Source: G963666705 sp963666705 (lineage in GTDB: Bacteria; Pseudomonadota; Alphaproteobacteria; CADEGL01). Taken from it: DNA of 64,000 bases. Below are positions 43,772-52,850 of the stretch, piece by piece; the first letter of the stretch is position 1; the number at the start of each line of letters is the position of its first letter. The stretch covers positions 806,001 through 870,000 of the forward strand of contig CAXXKO010000001.1 of the NCBI GenBank assembly GCA_963666705.2, given 5' to 3'. The notes under the pieces are model-generated. The model was not told the DNA's origin and searched no databases. It saw only the letters and a list, made by a program, of their open reading frames with translations. A program made the translations under genes and the position numbers.

Positions 43772-44596
43772 TTGGACCACAGTTTCGCCGGCCTGGCACT
43801 CGACGAGCCCCGCCTCGTCGGCGTGGTCAACGTGACGCCGGACAGCTTTTCCGATGGCGGCGCCCACGCGGCGCCAGAGGCGGCCATCGCCCATGGCCGG
43901 CGGCTCCTGGACGAGGGCGCGGATATCCTCGATATCGGGGGCGAATCGACCCGGCCGGGCGCGGTGCCGGTGGCGCCGGAGGCGGAATGGGCGCGCTTGG
44001 CACCCGTCCTCGAAGGGCTCCAGGGGCTCGGCGCGCCGATCTCGGTCGATACGCGCAATAGCCCGGTCATGCGCCGCGCGCTGGCCGCGGGCGCCGCCAT
44101 CATCAACGACATCTCCGCCCTCACCCACGACCCCGATGCGCTCGCCGTGGTGGCGGGCTCCGAGGCCGCCGTCGTCCTCATGCACATGAAGGGCACGCCC
44201 CAGACCATGCAGACCACACCCCATTACGAGGACGTGGCGCGGGAGGTGCGCGACTATCTCGAGGCCCGCATCCTGGCCTGCGAGGCGGCCGGGATCCCGC
44301 GCGCCCGCATCGCCATCGACCCCGGCCTCGGCTTCGCCAAGAACGCGGCGCAGAACAGGGACATGCTCGCGGGCCTCTCCCTGCTTCTCGACCTCGGCTG
44401 CCCCGTCATGGTGGGTGCCTCGCGCAAGGGCCTCCTGCGCGCGGTCAGGCACCGGGCCGCGCCCGCCGAGCGCCTCGGCGCCTCGATCGCCGCCGGCCTC
44501 GCGGCGCTCGACCGGGGCGCGCGCCTCCTGCGCGTCCACGACGTGGCCCAGACGGCCCAGGCCGTCGCCGTCTGGCGTGCCCTGCGGGACGGTTGA
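43772..44596 (+). CDS. folP: Dihydropteroate synthase
   Basis: A 274-residue TIM barrel joining p-aminobenzoate to the pterin diphosphate in folate synthesis. Signatures: GVVNVTPDSFSDGG, DIGGESTRPGA, ISVDTRNSPV, MHMKGTPQTMQ, IDPGLGFAKN and VGASRKGLL. No ATG fits; TTG 43772 is used. An AGGAGG (43749-43754) is better spaced to a CTG at 43763, and the frame is open further upstream into the intron junction, so the native start may have been altered by the mobile DNA. Sits upstream of glmM as in many alphaproteobacteria, but ftsH is not adjacent. Confidence 0.88.
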   Translation: MDHSFAGLALDEPRLVGVVNVTPDSFSDGGAHAAPEAAIAHGRRLLDEGADILDIGGESTRPGAVPVAPEAEWARLAPVLEGLQGLGAPISVDTRNSPVMRRALAAGAAIINDISALTHDPDALAVVAGSEAAVVLMHMKGTPQTMQTTPHYEDVAREVRDYLEARILACEAAGIPRARIAIDPGLGFAKNAAQNRDMLAGLSLLLDLGCPVMVGASRKGLLRAVRHRAAPAERLGASIAAGLAALDRGARLLRVHDVAQTAQAVAVWRALRDG

Positions 44597-44687
44597 GAAT
44601 GGGCTGGGGCGGCACGACAAATGGTTGCCCGGCGGCGAATTCGGCGTAGATTTGCTCGGTATGCGGCATCGATGAGGGGCGTCGGCC

Positions 44688-45620
44688 ATGAAAGTGCGCA
44701 TCGGAACCTTCAACGCCGAGAACTTGTTCGCCCGCTTCCAGTTCAAGAGCAACGTGGACCCCGAAGAGGCGATCCGGGAGGGCTGGACGGTCGAGGACAC
44801 CAAGTTCGACCGGCACGATTACGCCAAGCGGCGCATCACGGGCCGCGCCATCAAGGCGGTCAAGGCCGACATCATGGGCCTTCAGGAGGTCGAGGGCATG
44901 GACGCGCTCAAGAGCTTCGCGTCCAACCACCTCAAGGGCCAGCCCTTCCGCCACAAGATCCTGATCGACGGCAACGACCCGCGCCGCATCGACGTGGCCG
45001 TCCTCAGCCGGTTCGAGATCGCCGCCGTGCGCACCCACCAGCACCGGCGCACGGCGGGCCGCTGGCTCTTCTCCCGCGATTGCCTCGAGGTCGATGTGCG
45101 CATCCCGTCCGCGCGCGCGGGCGACGAGCTGACCTACGGCGCCAAGACGCTGCCTATTTTCGTCAACCACTTTAAATCCATGATGGGCGGGCGCGACGAG
45201 ACCATGGCGCGGCGCCGGGAACAGGCCGAAGGCGTCGTCGATATCCTGAAGGCGCGTTTCGGCCCCGATCCCGGCCAGTTCGACTGGGTCGTGCTCGGCG
45301 ACCTCAACGACTACCTGCCGTCCGCCGGCCTCGCTCCGCTCCTCGGCCAGCCTTGGCTCGAGAACGTCGTCGCCCGGATCGGCGACGCGAAGGACCGCTG
45401 GACACACTATTACGCGAGCAAGCGGCAATACAGTCAGCTCGACTACATCCTCCTCTCCAGCTCGCTCGCCCGTAAGAACCCCGGCGCGGTCCCCGTGATC
45501 GAGCGCCGCGGCATGCCGACCCGCGCCACGCGCTTCGCCGGCACCCGGTTCCCCGGCGTCGGTGAGAGCCGGCCCAAGGCCTCCGACCATTGCCCCGTGG
45601 TCATCGAGCTCGACGTTTAG
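44688..45620 (+). CDS. Endonuclease/exonuclease/phosphatase-family protein
   Basis: A 310-residue EEP-fold enzyme. It has GTFNAENLF (metal-binding Asn), IMGLQEVEGMDAL (Glu), RIDVAVLSRF, FVNHFKSM, VVLGDLNDYLPS (Asp and Asn) and the final KASDHCPVVIEL (Asp-His). No signal peptide is visible, so a cytosolic DNase or phosphodiesterase role is likely. It lies between folP and glmM on the same strand, an unusual insertion in this gene order. Confidence 0.85.
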   Translation: MKVRIGTFNAENLFARFQFKSNVDPEEAIREGWTVEDTKFDRHDYAKRRITGRAIKAVKADIMGLQEVEGMDALKSFASNHLKGQPFRHKILIDGNDPRRIDVAVLSRFEIAAVRTHQHRRTAGRWLFSRDCLEVDVRIPSARAGDELTYGAKTLPIFVNHFKSMMGGRDETMARRREQAEGVVDILKARFGPDPGQFDWVVLGDLNDYLPSAGLAPLLGQPWLENVVARIGDAKDRWTHYYASKRQYSQLDYILLSSSLARKNPGAVPVIERRGMPTRATRFAGTRFPGVGESRPKASDHCPVVIELDV

Positions 45621-45680
45621 CGCGGCCGTGGCGAACCTGCTATAACGCGGCCGAGTGAGACGCCTCCAACGGGGAACCGC

Positions 45681-47036
45681 ATGACCCGCCGCCTGTTCGG
45701 CACCGACGGCATCCGCGGCACGGCCAACACCGAGCCCATGACGGCCCTGACGGCCTTGCGCGTCGCCATGGCCGCGGGCCGCCATTTCATCCGCGGCGAT
45801 CACCGGCACATGGTGGTGATCGCCAAGGATACGCGCCTGTCGGGCTACATGATCGAGCCGGCGCTGACCGCCGGCTTCGTCTCCATGGGCATGGACGTGG
45901 TGCTGGTCGGCCCCATCCCGACGCCGGGCGTGGCCATGCTGACGCGCTCCATGCGCGCCGACCTGGGGGTCATGGTCTCGGCTTCCCACAACGCCTTCCA
46001 GGACAACGGCATCAAGCTCTTCGGCCCCGACGGCTACAAGCTCTCGGACGCGGTCGAGCGCGAGATCGAGGCCAGCGTCGAAGGTGGCCTCAGCGACGCG
46101 CTGGCGGGGCCGCGCCACCTCGGCCGCGCCCGCCGGCTCGAAGACGCCCAGGGCCGTTACATCGAGTTCGTGAAGAGCACCTTCCCCCGGGGCCTGCGGC
46201 TCGACGGCCTCAAGATCGTCGTCGATTGCGCCCACGGCGCCGCCTACAAGGTGGCGCCCACGGTCTTGTGGGAGCTGGGCGCGGATGTGGTGCGCATCGG
46301 CGTCGACCCCAATGGTTTCAACATCAACCGCGAATGCGGGGCGACCCAGCCCGACGCCCTGTGCCGCGCGGTGCGCGAATCGAGCGCCCATCTCGGCATC
46401 GCCCTCGATGGCGACGCGGACCGGGTGGTGATGGTGGACGAGAAGGGCGCGGTGCTGGACGGCGACCAGCTCATGGCCCTGGTGGCGCTCAAATGGCACC
46501 AGGCCGGCCGGCTCGAGGGCGGCGGCATGGTGGCGACCGTCATGTCGAACCTGGCGCTGGAGCGCTACCTGGGCGGCCTCGGCCTGACCCTCCAGCGCGC
46601 GAGCGTCGGTGACCGCTACGTCATCGAGCGCATGCGCGAAGGCGGCTACAACCTGGGCGGCGAGCAGTCGGGCCACATCATCCTGTCCGACTACGTGACC
46701 ACGGGCGACGGGCTCATCGCGGCGCTCCAGGCGCTCGCCGTGATCGTCGAGGCCGGCCGGCCGGTGAGCGAGGTGGGACGCTTGTTCGAGCCCCTGCCAC
46801 AGCTCCTGCGCAGCGTCCCCTTCAACGGCGGCGCGCCGCTCGAGGCCAGAGGCGTGAAGAAGGCCGTGGCGGATGCCGAGGACCGCCTCGCCGGCCGCGG
46901 CCGGCTCCTGGTGCGCAAGTCGGGGACGGAGCCGGTGATCCGGGTGATGGCCGAGGCCGAGGACGCGGCGCTCGTCGAGGCCGTGGTCGGCGAGGTGGCG
47001 GCCGCCATCGAACGCGCCTCCGCCCCGGCGGCCTAG
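45681..47036 (+). CDS. glmM: Phosphoglucosamine mutase
   Basis: A 451-residue member of the alpha-phosphohexomutase family that turns glucosamine-6-P into glucosamine-1-P for peptidoglycan and LPS. FGTDGIRGTAN at the N-terminus, the phosphoserine loop MVSASHNAFQDNGIK (Ser about residue 102), the Mg site ALDGDADRVVMVD, the sugar loop GGEQSGHIIL and the phosphate loop RKSGTEPVIRVMAE are all present. Full length. Confidence 0.97.
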   Translation: MTRRLFGTDGIRGTANTEPMTALTALRVAMAAGRHFIRGDHRHMVVIAKDTRLSGYMIEPALTAGFVSMGMDVVLVGPIPTPGVAMLTRSMRADLGVMVSASHNAFQDNGIKLFGPDGYKLSDAVEREIEASVEGGLSDALAGPRHLGRARRLEDAQGRYIEFVKSTFPRGLRLDGLKIVVDCAHGAAYKVAPTVLWELGADVVRIGVDPNGFNINRECGATQPDALCRAVRESSAHLGIALDGDADRVVMVDEKGAVLDGDQLMALVALKWHQAGRLEGGGMVATVMSNLALERYLGGLGLTLQRASVGDRYVIERMREGGYNLGGEQSGHIILSDYVTTGDGLIAALQALAVIVEAGRPVSEVGRLFEPLPQLLRSVPFNGGAPLEARGVKKAVADAEDRLAGRGRLLVRKSGTEPVIRVMAEAEDAALVEAVVGEVAAAIERASAPAA

Positions 47037-47045
47037 GGGCCAAGC

Positions 47046-47855
47046 ATGCGGGGCCGGGTCCTCATCGTCGCCGGCTCGGATTCGGGCGGCGGCGCCGGCA
47101 TCCAGGGGGATATCAAGACCGTCACGGCGCTCGGCGGCTATGCCGCCACGGCCATCACGGCACTCACCGCCCAGAACACCCAGGGGGTCTTCGGCGTCCA
47201 CCCGGTGCCCCCGGATTTCATCGCCCAGCAGATGCGTCTCGTGCTCGAGGATATCGGCGCCGACGCCATCAAGATCGGCATGCTGCATTCGAGCGCCGTC
47301 ATCGCCGCCGTCGCGGCCGAGATCGAGCGCCACGCGCCCGGCTCCCCGGTGGTGCTCGACCCCGTCATGGTGGCCAAGGGCGGCGCGGCCCTGCTCGAGC
47401 CCGAGGCGCGGGCGGCGCTGGCGCGCCGGCTCGTCCCCATGGCGCGCATCGTCACCCCCAACCTGCCCGAGGCCGAGGCCCTGCTGGGCCGGGGCGCGAT
47501 TCGGGCGGCGGATATGGAAGCCGCCGCCGCAGCCCTCCTGGCCCTAGGCCCGGAGGCGGTCCTGCTCAAGGGCGGGCACCTGCCGGGCGACGTGGTGCGC
47601 GACGTGCTGATGACGGCCGCTCGTGTGGAGGCCTTCGAGGACGCGCGCATCGAGACCGTCCATACCCACGGCACCGGCTGCGCGCTGGCCTCCGCCATCG
47701 CCACCGGAATCGCCCAGGGGCAGGGCCTTCGCGACGCGGTGGTGGCGGCCCGCGCCTACGTCCGCCGCGCGATAGAAGGCGCCCCGGGCTACGGCCACGG
47801 CCACGGCCCCCTGGACCACGGCCACACCCTCCACCATCGCGAGCCCGCCGGATGA
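47046..47855 (+). CDS. thiD: Hydroxymethylpyrimidine/phosphomethylpyrimidine kinase
   Basis: A 269-residue ribokinase-fold enzyme of thiamine synthesis. N-terminal GSDSGGGAGIQGDIKT, central DPVMVAKGGAAL, TPNLPEAEALLG, and the ATP/anion-hole segment HTHGTGCALASAIA with the catalytic Cys. It starts 9 nt after glmM and its stop overlaps the next gene by 4 nt. The His-rich tail (YGHGHGPLDHGHTLHH) is a common feature of ThiD. Confidence 0.95.
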   Translation: MRGRVLIVAGSDSGGGAGIQGDIKTVTALGGYAATAITALTAQNTQGVFGVHPVPPDFIAQQMRLVLEDIGADAIKIGMLHSSAVIAAVAAEIERHAPGSPVVLDPVMVAKGGAALLEPEARAALARRLVPMARIVTPNLPEAEALLGRGAIRAADMEAAAAALLALGPEAVLLKGGHLPGDVVRDVLMTAARVEAFEDARIETVHTHGTGCALASAIATGIAQGQGLRDAVVAARAYVRRAIEGAPGYGHGHGPLDHGHTLHHREPAG

Positions 47856-48754
47856 GCCGGACGGGCGCGGCCCCGGCCAGTCGTCTGGCGGTGCTCGCGG
47901 CGGCCGGCGCCGCCGTCGTCATGTGGGGCGGGACGCCGGTCGTCACCAAGATCGTCATCGCCGAGATCGCCCCCCACATGGTGGGCCTCATGCGCACGGT
48001 CCTTCCCGCCGTCATCATCGTGCCGCTCGTGCTCGCCCTTCGCTTCGGCCTGCCCAAGGGCAGGGGGGACTGGGCCTGGCTGCTCCTGTCCGCCCTGGGC
48101 GGGTTCGTCATGTTCCCGATCCTGTTCACGGTGGGGCTTCACTACACTTCGGCCTCCCACGCCGGCCTCATCCTGGCCATGCTGCCTGTTTTCACGGGGC
48201 TGATGGCGTTCGCCCTGGAGCGGCGCTGGCCCGGGCTCCTGTGGTGGCTCGGGGTGGCGATCGCCGGCGCCGGCACGGCCGCGCTCATGGTCTTCCGCCT
48301 CGGCTTGGCGGGCGGTGAGGATTCGCTGCTCGGCGATTTCATCATCCTGGCGAGTGGCGTGGGCGCCTCTGCCGGCTATGTCTCCGGCGCCCGCCTCTCC
48401 CAGCTCGGCTACAGCGCCTGGGGCACGACCTTCTGGGGCATCGTCGCGGGGGCGGCCGTTCTCCTGCCCTTCGCGGTTGCCGAGGCGCGTGTGGTCGACT
48501 GGGGCGCGGTGGGCCTCGACAGCTGGCTGTCGATCGCTTACCTGGTTCTGGCCTCCACCATCCTCGCCTACGTCGCCTGGTACTGGTCCTTGGCGCGGGG
48601 CGGCATCGGGCGCGTGGGGCTGCTGCAGTTCGCGCAACCGGTCGTCACCCTGATCCTGGCGACGTTGTTGTTGGGTGAGGTGCTGACCGTCCCGCTCGTC
48701 GTCGCCGCGGCCGTGATACTGGGCGGCATTTATATCGCGCGGCGTGGAAACTAG
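47852..48754 (+). CDS. EamA-family (DMT) exporter
   Basis: 300 residues, ten helices in two EamA domains (VVMWGGTPVVTKIVIAEIAP; ILAYVAWYWSLARGGIGRVG). Overlaps thiD by ATGA. It is probably part of a glmM-thiD-exporter-dehydratase transcription unit. Substrate unknown; amino-acid or metabolite export fits the adjacent dehydratases. Confidence 0.88.
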   Translation: MSRTGAAPASRLAVLAAAGAAVVMWGGTPVVTKIVIAEIAPHMVGLMRTVLPAVIIVPLVLALRFGLPKGRGDWAWLLLSALGGFVMFPILFTVGLHYTSASHAGLILAMLPVFTGLMAFALERRWPGLLWWLGVAIAGAGTAALMVFRLGLAGGEDSLLGDFIILASGVGASAGYVSGARLSQLGYSAWGTTFWGIVAGAAVLLPFAVAEARVVDWGAVGLDSWLSIAYLVLASTILAYVAWYWSLARGGIGRVGLLQFAQPVVTLILATLLLGEVLTVPLVVAAAVILGGIYIARRGN

Positions 48755-48761
48755 GCGCGGC

Positions 48762-49718
48762 ATGTTCACCTTGTCCCAACTCGAATCGGCGGCTGAGCTG
48801 GTCTATACGGTCATGCCGCCGACGCCCCAGATTTGCTGGCCGCTCCTCTCGGCTCGCTGCGGCTGCGAAGTCTGGGTCAAGCACGAGAACCATACCCCCA
48901 TCGGCTCCTTCAAGCTGCGCGGCGGCCTGGTCTATGTGGACGAGCTCAAGCGGGCGCAACCCGGCGTCACCGGCCTCGTCGCCGAAACATCCGGGAATCA
49001 CGGCCAGAGCCTTGCCTTCGCGGGCCGCCGCGCCGGGCTCTCCGTGCTGCTGGTGGTGCCGCGCGGCACCCATCCCGAGCGTCTCGCCATGCTGCGCGCG
49101 CGGGGTGCGGAGGTCGTCGAACACGGGCGCGATTCGGACGAGGCGATCGAGTTCGCCGATGAATTGGCCGTGGCCCGCGGCCTCCATCCCGTGCCCTCGT
49201 TCCACCCCTGGATCGTGTGCGGTGTGGCCACCCTCGGTCTCGAGCTTCTGCGCGCCGCCCCCGATCTCGACACGCTTTACGTCCCCATCGGTATCGGCTC
49301 GGAGATCTGCGGCGTGATCGCCGCGCGCCAAGCGCTCGGCTTGGGCACCGAGATCGTCGGCGTGGTGCCCGCGGGCGCGCCCACCTACGCCCTCTCCTTC
49401 GCCGCCGGCGCGCCGCGGCCCACGGGCGCCGTCGACACCATCGCCGGCGGCCTCGCCATGCGCAACCCGGACCCGGCGGCGCTCGACATCATCCTCGCGC
49501 ACGCCGCGCGGGTCATATCGGTCTCGGACGCGGAGATCGCGGCCGCCATCCGCCATTTCCACACCGACACCCACAACCTGGTCGAGCCCTCCGGCGCCGT
49601 CACCCTCGCCGGCCTATTGCGCGAGTGTCGCGCCATGGCGGGAAAGCGCGTCGGCCTCGTGGCCTCGGGCGGCAATATCGACGCCGATTTGTACGCGGAA
49701 ATCCTGGGCCGGGCCTGA
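48762..49718 (+). CDS. Threonine-dehydratase-like PLP enzyme, paralog 1
   Basis: A 318-residue fold-type-II PLP enzyme. The PLP Lys lies in IGSFKLRGGLVY, the substrate loop in AETSGNHGQSLA, the phosphate-binding glycines in PIGIGSEICGV and the pyridine-N Ser near VASGGNIDADL. No ACT regulatory domain is present, so it is of the catabolic type. ATG 48762 is preferred to 48744 by alignment with the next gene. Likely removes water and ammonia from Thr, Ser or a 3-hydroxy-amino acid. Confidence 0.87.
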   Translation: MFTLSQLESAAELVYTVMPPTPQICWPLLSARCGCEVWVKHENHTPIGSFKLRGGLVYVDELKRAQPGVTGLVAETSGNHGQSLAFAGRRAGLSVLLVVPRGTHPERLAMLRARGAEVVEHGRDSDEAIEFADELAVARGLHPVPSFHPWIVCGVATLGLELLRAAPDLDTLYVPIGIGSEICGVIAARQALGLGTEIVGVVPAGAPTYALSFAAGAPRPTGAVDTIAGGLAMRNPDPAALDIILAHAARVISVSDAEIAAAIRHFHTDTHNLVEPSGAVTLAGLLRECRAMAGKRVGLVASGGNIDADLYAEILGRA

Positions 49719-49791
49719 GCATCGCGGCACCCGTTGGACTCGGGCGCGCGCTTACACATAATGCGCCCAACCAGGAGAGAGTGACCGCCCC

Positions 49792-50757
49792 ATGTACGAC
49801 CTCGCAAGCCTCCAGGAAGCCGCCGATCTGGTCCATTCCGCGATGCTGCCCACGGCCCAGCATTGCTGGCCGCTGCTGTGCGAGCGGGTCGGTGCCGAGG
49901 TCTGGGTCAAGCACGAGAACCACACCGCGACCGGCGCTTTCAAGGTGCGGGGCGGCATCGTCTATTTCGAGGAGCTCAGCAAGGCCCGGCCGGAGATCCG
50001 CGGCGTGCTCGCCGCCACCACGGGCAACCACGGCCAGAGCGTCGCCGTCGGCGCGCGCCGGACGGGGCTCGAGGCGACCATCGTCGTCCCCTTGGGCAAC
50101 AGCCCCGAGAAGAATGCCGCCATGCGCGGCTTCGGCGCCACCCTCATCGAGCATGGGCGGGACTTCAACGAGGCGCTCGATTTCGCCGTGCCCTATGCCG
50201 AGGCCCACGGCCTTCACATGTATCCGTCCTATCACGAGTGGCTCGTCCTCGGCGTCGCCTCCTACGCCCTCGAGCTCCTGACGGCCGTCCCCGACCTGGA
50301 GGTGGTCTACGTGCCCGTCGGCATGGGCTCGGGCATCTGCGGCATGATGGCGGCGCGCGACGCGCTCGGGCTCAAGACCGAGATCGTGGGCGTGGTCTCG
50401 GACTTGGCCCCCACCTACGCCCTCTCCTTCGCGCAAGCCAAGCCCGTGCCGACCAACTCGGCCGATACCTTCGCGGCCGGCCTCGCCGTTCGGGTGCCGG
50501 ACGAGCGGGCCCTCGACCTCATCCTCGCGGGCACCGCGCGCATCGTCTCCCTCTCGGAGGAAGAGCTGGCCGACGCCGTGCGCCACTATCAGAGCGACAC
50601 CCACAACATGGCCGAGGGGGCGGGCGCCGCGGGGCTCGCGGCGCTGATGAAGGAGCGCCAAGCCATGGCCGGCAAGCGCGTCGGCGTGGTGCTCTCGGGC
50701 GGCAACATCGACCGCGGCGTCTATGTGCGGATCCTGTCCGGCCAGTCGCCGCGGTGA
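49792..50757 (+). CDS. Threonine-dehydratase-like PLP enzyme, paralog 2
   Basis: 321 residues, collinear with the previous gene. PLP Lys in TGAFKVRGGIVYF, ATTGNHGQSVAVGA, PVGMGSGICGMM and VLSGGNIDRGV. Both proteins share the leader LVHSAM/LVYTVM-P-TPQ/TAQ-CWPLL. The second has ATTGNHG where the first has AETSGNHG, a change in the substrate-carboxylate loop, so the substrates may differ. GGAGAGAG precedes the ATG by 10 nt. Confidence 0.87.
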   Translation: MYDLASLQEAADLVHSAMLPTAQHCWPLLCERVGAEVWVKHENHTATGAFKVRGGIVYFEELSKARPEIRGVLAATTGNHGQSVAVGARRTGLEATIVVPLGNSPEKNAAMRGFGATLIEHGRDFNEALDFAVPYAEAHGLHMYPSYHEWLVLGVASYALELLTAVPDLEVVYVPVGMGSGICGMMAARDALGLKTEIVGVVSDLAPTYALSFAQAKPVPTNSADTFAAGLAVRVPDERALDLILAGTARIVSLSEEELADAVRHYQSDTHNMAEGAGAAGLAALMKERQAMAGKRVGVVLSGGNIDRGVYVRILSGQSPR

Positions 50758-50803
50758 GGGGGAGAACGGGATCGGGCGTGAATGAAGGGGGCCTTCCACA
50801 CCG

Positions 50804-51070
50804 ATGCCAGCGATTTCACGGTTTTTCGGTATCACCGTCATGATGTTCTATGAAGATCATGAGCCTCCGCATTTTCACGCGCGGCATGCCCGGTTCAAGG
50901 CCAAATTCGCCATCGCCGACCTGACCGTGCTATCATCAAGGGGCGATCTGAGAGGCCAGGACGTGGGACGTGTCCGCCGTTGGGGCCGGGAAAATCAGAC
51001 TGCCTTGCTCGAAAATTGGTTCCGGTGCCGCCAAGGCGAGCGGGCGCGAAGGATAGAAGGGCTGAAGTAG
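50804..51070 (+). CDS. DUF4160-family small protein, pair 1
   Basis: 88 residues with the DUF4160 signature: MPAISRFFGITVMMFYED, HEPPHFHARH and the C-terminal ENWFRCRQGE. The HEPPHFH histidines could bind metal. The next gene (DUF2442) starts inside its stop (TAGTG). DUF4160-DUF2442 pairs are widespread and have been suggested as toxin-antitoxin-like, without firm proof that I know of. Confidence 0.8.
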   Translation: MPAISRFFGITVMMFYEDHEPPHFHARHARFKAKFAIADLTVLSSRGDLRGQDVGRVRRWGRENQTALLENWFRCRQGERARRIEGLK

Positions 51071-51348
51071 TGTTCACGGTCATCAAATCCGCCAAGGCGC
51101 GGCCAGACTACTCGGTGGAGATCGAGTGGGGCGACGGCAGCCGTTCGGTCGTGGACTTCGCCCCCACGATTCAAAAGGGTGGCGTTTTTGCCGCCCTGAC
51201 GACGAAGGATTTCTTCGTCGATCGTTTGGCGATCGGCGGCGACGGTGATTGGCTGTCGTGGCCCGGCGAGCTCGACTTCTCCGCCGACAGCCTGTGGTAT
51301 CGCTCCCACCCCGACGAAGCGGTCGAAGAGGTCGCGGCCGGGAGGTAG
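51070..51348 (+). CDS. DUF2442-family small protein, pair 1
   Basis: 92 residues from a GTG overlapping the DUF4160 TAG by one base. Family features: YSVEIEWGDGSRSVVDFAP, a central FFVDRL, WPGELDFSADSLWY. A small beta-rich fold is expected. The coupled start implies equal or lower translation than its partner. A second such pair lies 3 kb away on the other strand. Confidence 0.78.
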   Translation: MFTVIKSAKARPDYSVEIEWGDGSRSVVDFAPTIQKGGVFAALTTKDFFVDRLAIGGDGDWLSWPGELDFSADSLWYRSHPDEAVEEVAAGR

Positions 51349-51446
51349 GGTCCTCGTTACGTTGTCGTCAGGCTCGGATTTCAGCTTGCCGGCGCTTTTC
51401 GGAATAGACCGCAGGGTTGATTGAAAAAGGTGCCTGACACCACTAG

Positions 51447-52759
51447 TGTCCGGTTAATAGTCGAATAGATTCAATTGGTTAGCATGGGGGTGGATTGGTG
51501 TCGTGGTTTCTGGATTTGTAAGCAATTGAAGGAGCGGTGTTTTTTCGAAGACGGTGAGGCTGAGGACCTGGAGGATTGTGTAGAGGCTGGCGTTGATAGC
51601 CAAGCGCTTCTTGACGATGGCGATCAACACATAGACGGAGACGGCGATCCAGATCTGGGATTTGACGGCGTTCTCGGAGGTGCCGTAGAAGCGCTTGATG
51701 CGCAGGTGCTGCTTGATCCATTTGAAGAACAGCTCGACCTGCCAGCGGCATTTGTAGAGCTGGGCGATGGTCAGCGCCGGCAGGGTGAAGTTGTTGGTCA
51801 GGAAGGTGAAGGCCTTGCCGCTCTCGGGGTCGCGGTATCGGACGCGGCGGAGCCTGTCCGGGTAGTCGGTGGCGGTGTGCTGGCCGGCGGTGCGGATGGT
51901 CTGGTCGCAGCGCAGGCCGGTGGTCTTGTCGATTGCGCGGGACGCGATCCTGCGGAACTGGAACTTGGCCCGTGCCCGGACGACGAAGAAGGCGGCGCCC
52001 TGGCTCAGGCGATGGAGGCGGGCGAAATGGATGTATCCGCGGTCCAGGACGTAGAAGGCGCCGGGCTCGGGGACCAGCTCGTCGAGCACCCTCACGTCGT
52101 GCCATCGGCCGTCGCTGATATGGATGAAAGTTGGGATATTGCCGCGCAGATCCAAGAGGGTGTGGAGCTTGATGGCGGCCTTGGTGCGCTGGAACGGGGC
52201 CCAGGGGAAGACCGCGAGGCAGAGGTCGATGGTGGTCGAGTCGAGGGCATAGACGGTGTGGTCGAGCTCGAGGCCGAAGCTGTCTTGGGCATAGAGCGGC
52301 CGGGCGATGCGGATCAGCGCCTGGGCGAAGTCGGCATGGATGCGCCAGTCGCGCCTCTCGTTGGCGTCGGCCAAGGTGGCGCGGGCGACGCGCCCGCGGA
52401 TGCCCATGTGGTAGAGCTTGGTGTGCTGGGCGCGCAGGCAGGCCTCGATGTCGCGCAGGCTCTCGCGATAGGTCAGCTGCGCGAAGGCCATGCACAGATA
52501 CCGATCGAGGCAGGAGAAGCTTCGCAGCCTGCGATCGCCGCCGTAGCGGTGGACGCAACGGCGCAAGCTGTGCACGGGCAGATGGTCGATCACCTGGGCG
52601 AAAACGATCTTGCCTGCATACATGAGCCATGCTCCTGACCGGGAAGGCAGGAGCATGTCTGGCTTAACACCGGGAGTTCAAGTCGGTGACACGCGAATAT
52701 CCCGAAAGAACGTTTAACCACAACCCACTAACCGGAAAACCGCCGCAGTTAACCGGACA
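51447..52759 (-). mobile_element. IS4-type element inserted at CTAG in a palindrome
   Basis: Ends TGTCCGGTTAA (left) and its complement (right) with CTAG on both outer sides (51443-51446, 52760-52763), read as a 4-bp target duplication. Removing the element leaves CACCACTAGTGG inside a larger imperfect palindrome with GAAAAAGGT arms on both outer sides. The element therefore went into the centre of a hairpin-forming repeat. Confidence 0.82.
51454..52623 (-). CDS. IS4-family transposase with DUF4372 N-terminal domain
   Basis: A 389-residue DDE transposase. The N-terminal domain (MYAGKIVFAQVIDHLP...CVHRYGGDRRLRSFSC) is DUF4372-like. The core has YALDSTTIDLCL (Asp), FYVLDRGYIHFARL (Asp) and the Y-(2)-R-(3)-E-(6)-K signature YKCRWQVELFFKWIKQ. 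ATG 52623 is chosen from the family N-terminus; the frame opens 33 nt earlier. It looks intact. Confidence 0.9.
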   Translation of the reverse strand: MYAGKIVFAQVIDHLPVHSLRRCVHRYGGDRRLRSFSCLDRYLCMAFAQLTYRESLRDIEACLRAQHTKLYHMGIRGRVARATLADANERRDWRIHADFAQALIRIARPLYAQDSFGLELDHTVYALDSTTIDLCLAVFPWAPFQRTKAAIKLHTLLDLRGNIPTFIHISDGRWHDVRVLDELVPEPGAFYVLDRGYIHFARLHRLSQGAAFFVVRARAKFQFRRIASRAIDKTTGLRCDQTIRTAGQHTATDYPDRLRRVRYRDPESGKAFTFLTNNFTLPALTIAQLYKCRWQVELFFKWIKQHLRIKRFYGTSENAVKSQIWIAVSVYVLIAIVKKRLAINASLYTILQVLSLTVFEKTPLLQLLTNPETTTPIHPHANQLNLFDY

Positions 52760-52850
52760 CTAGTGGCCTGAAACCTTTTTCACCTTCTTCGTGCCGTAGC
52801 TTGAGTTTCCGCCTTGGATTCGCACAAGCGCTTATACCAACGAGCATTAA

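Noticed and set aside
44445..47333. 962-codon minus-strand frame across folP-EEP-glmM-thiD
   Set aside because: Spans the complements of four well-defined genes; explained by codon bias.
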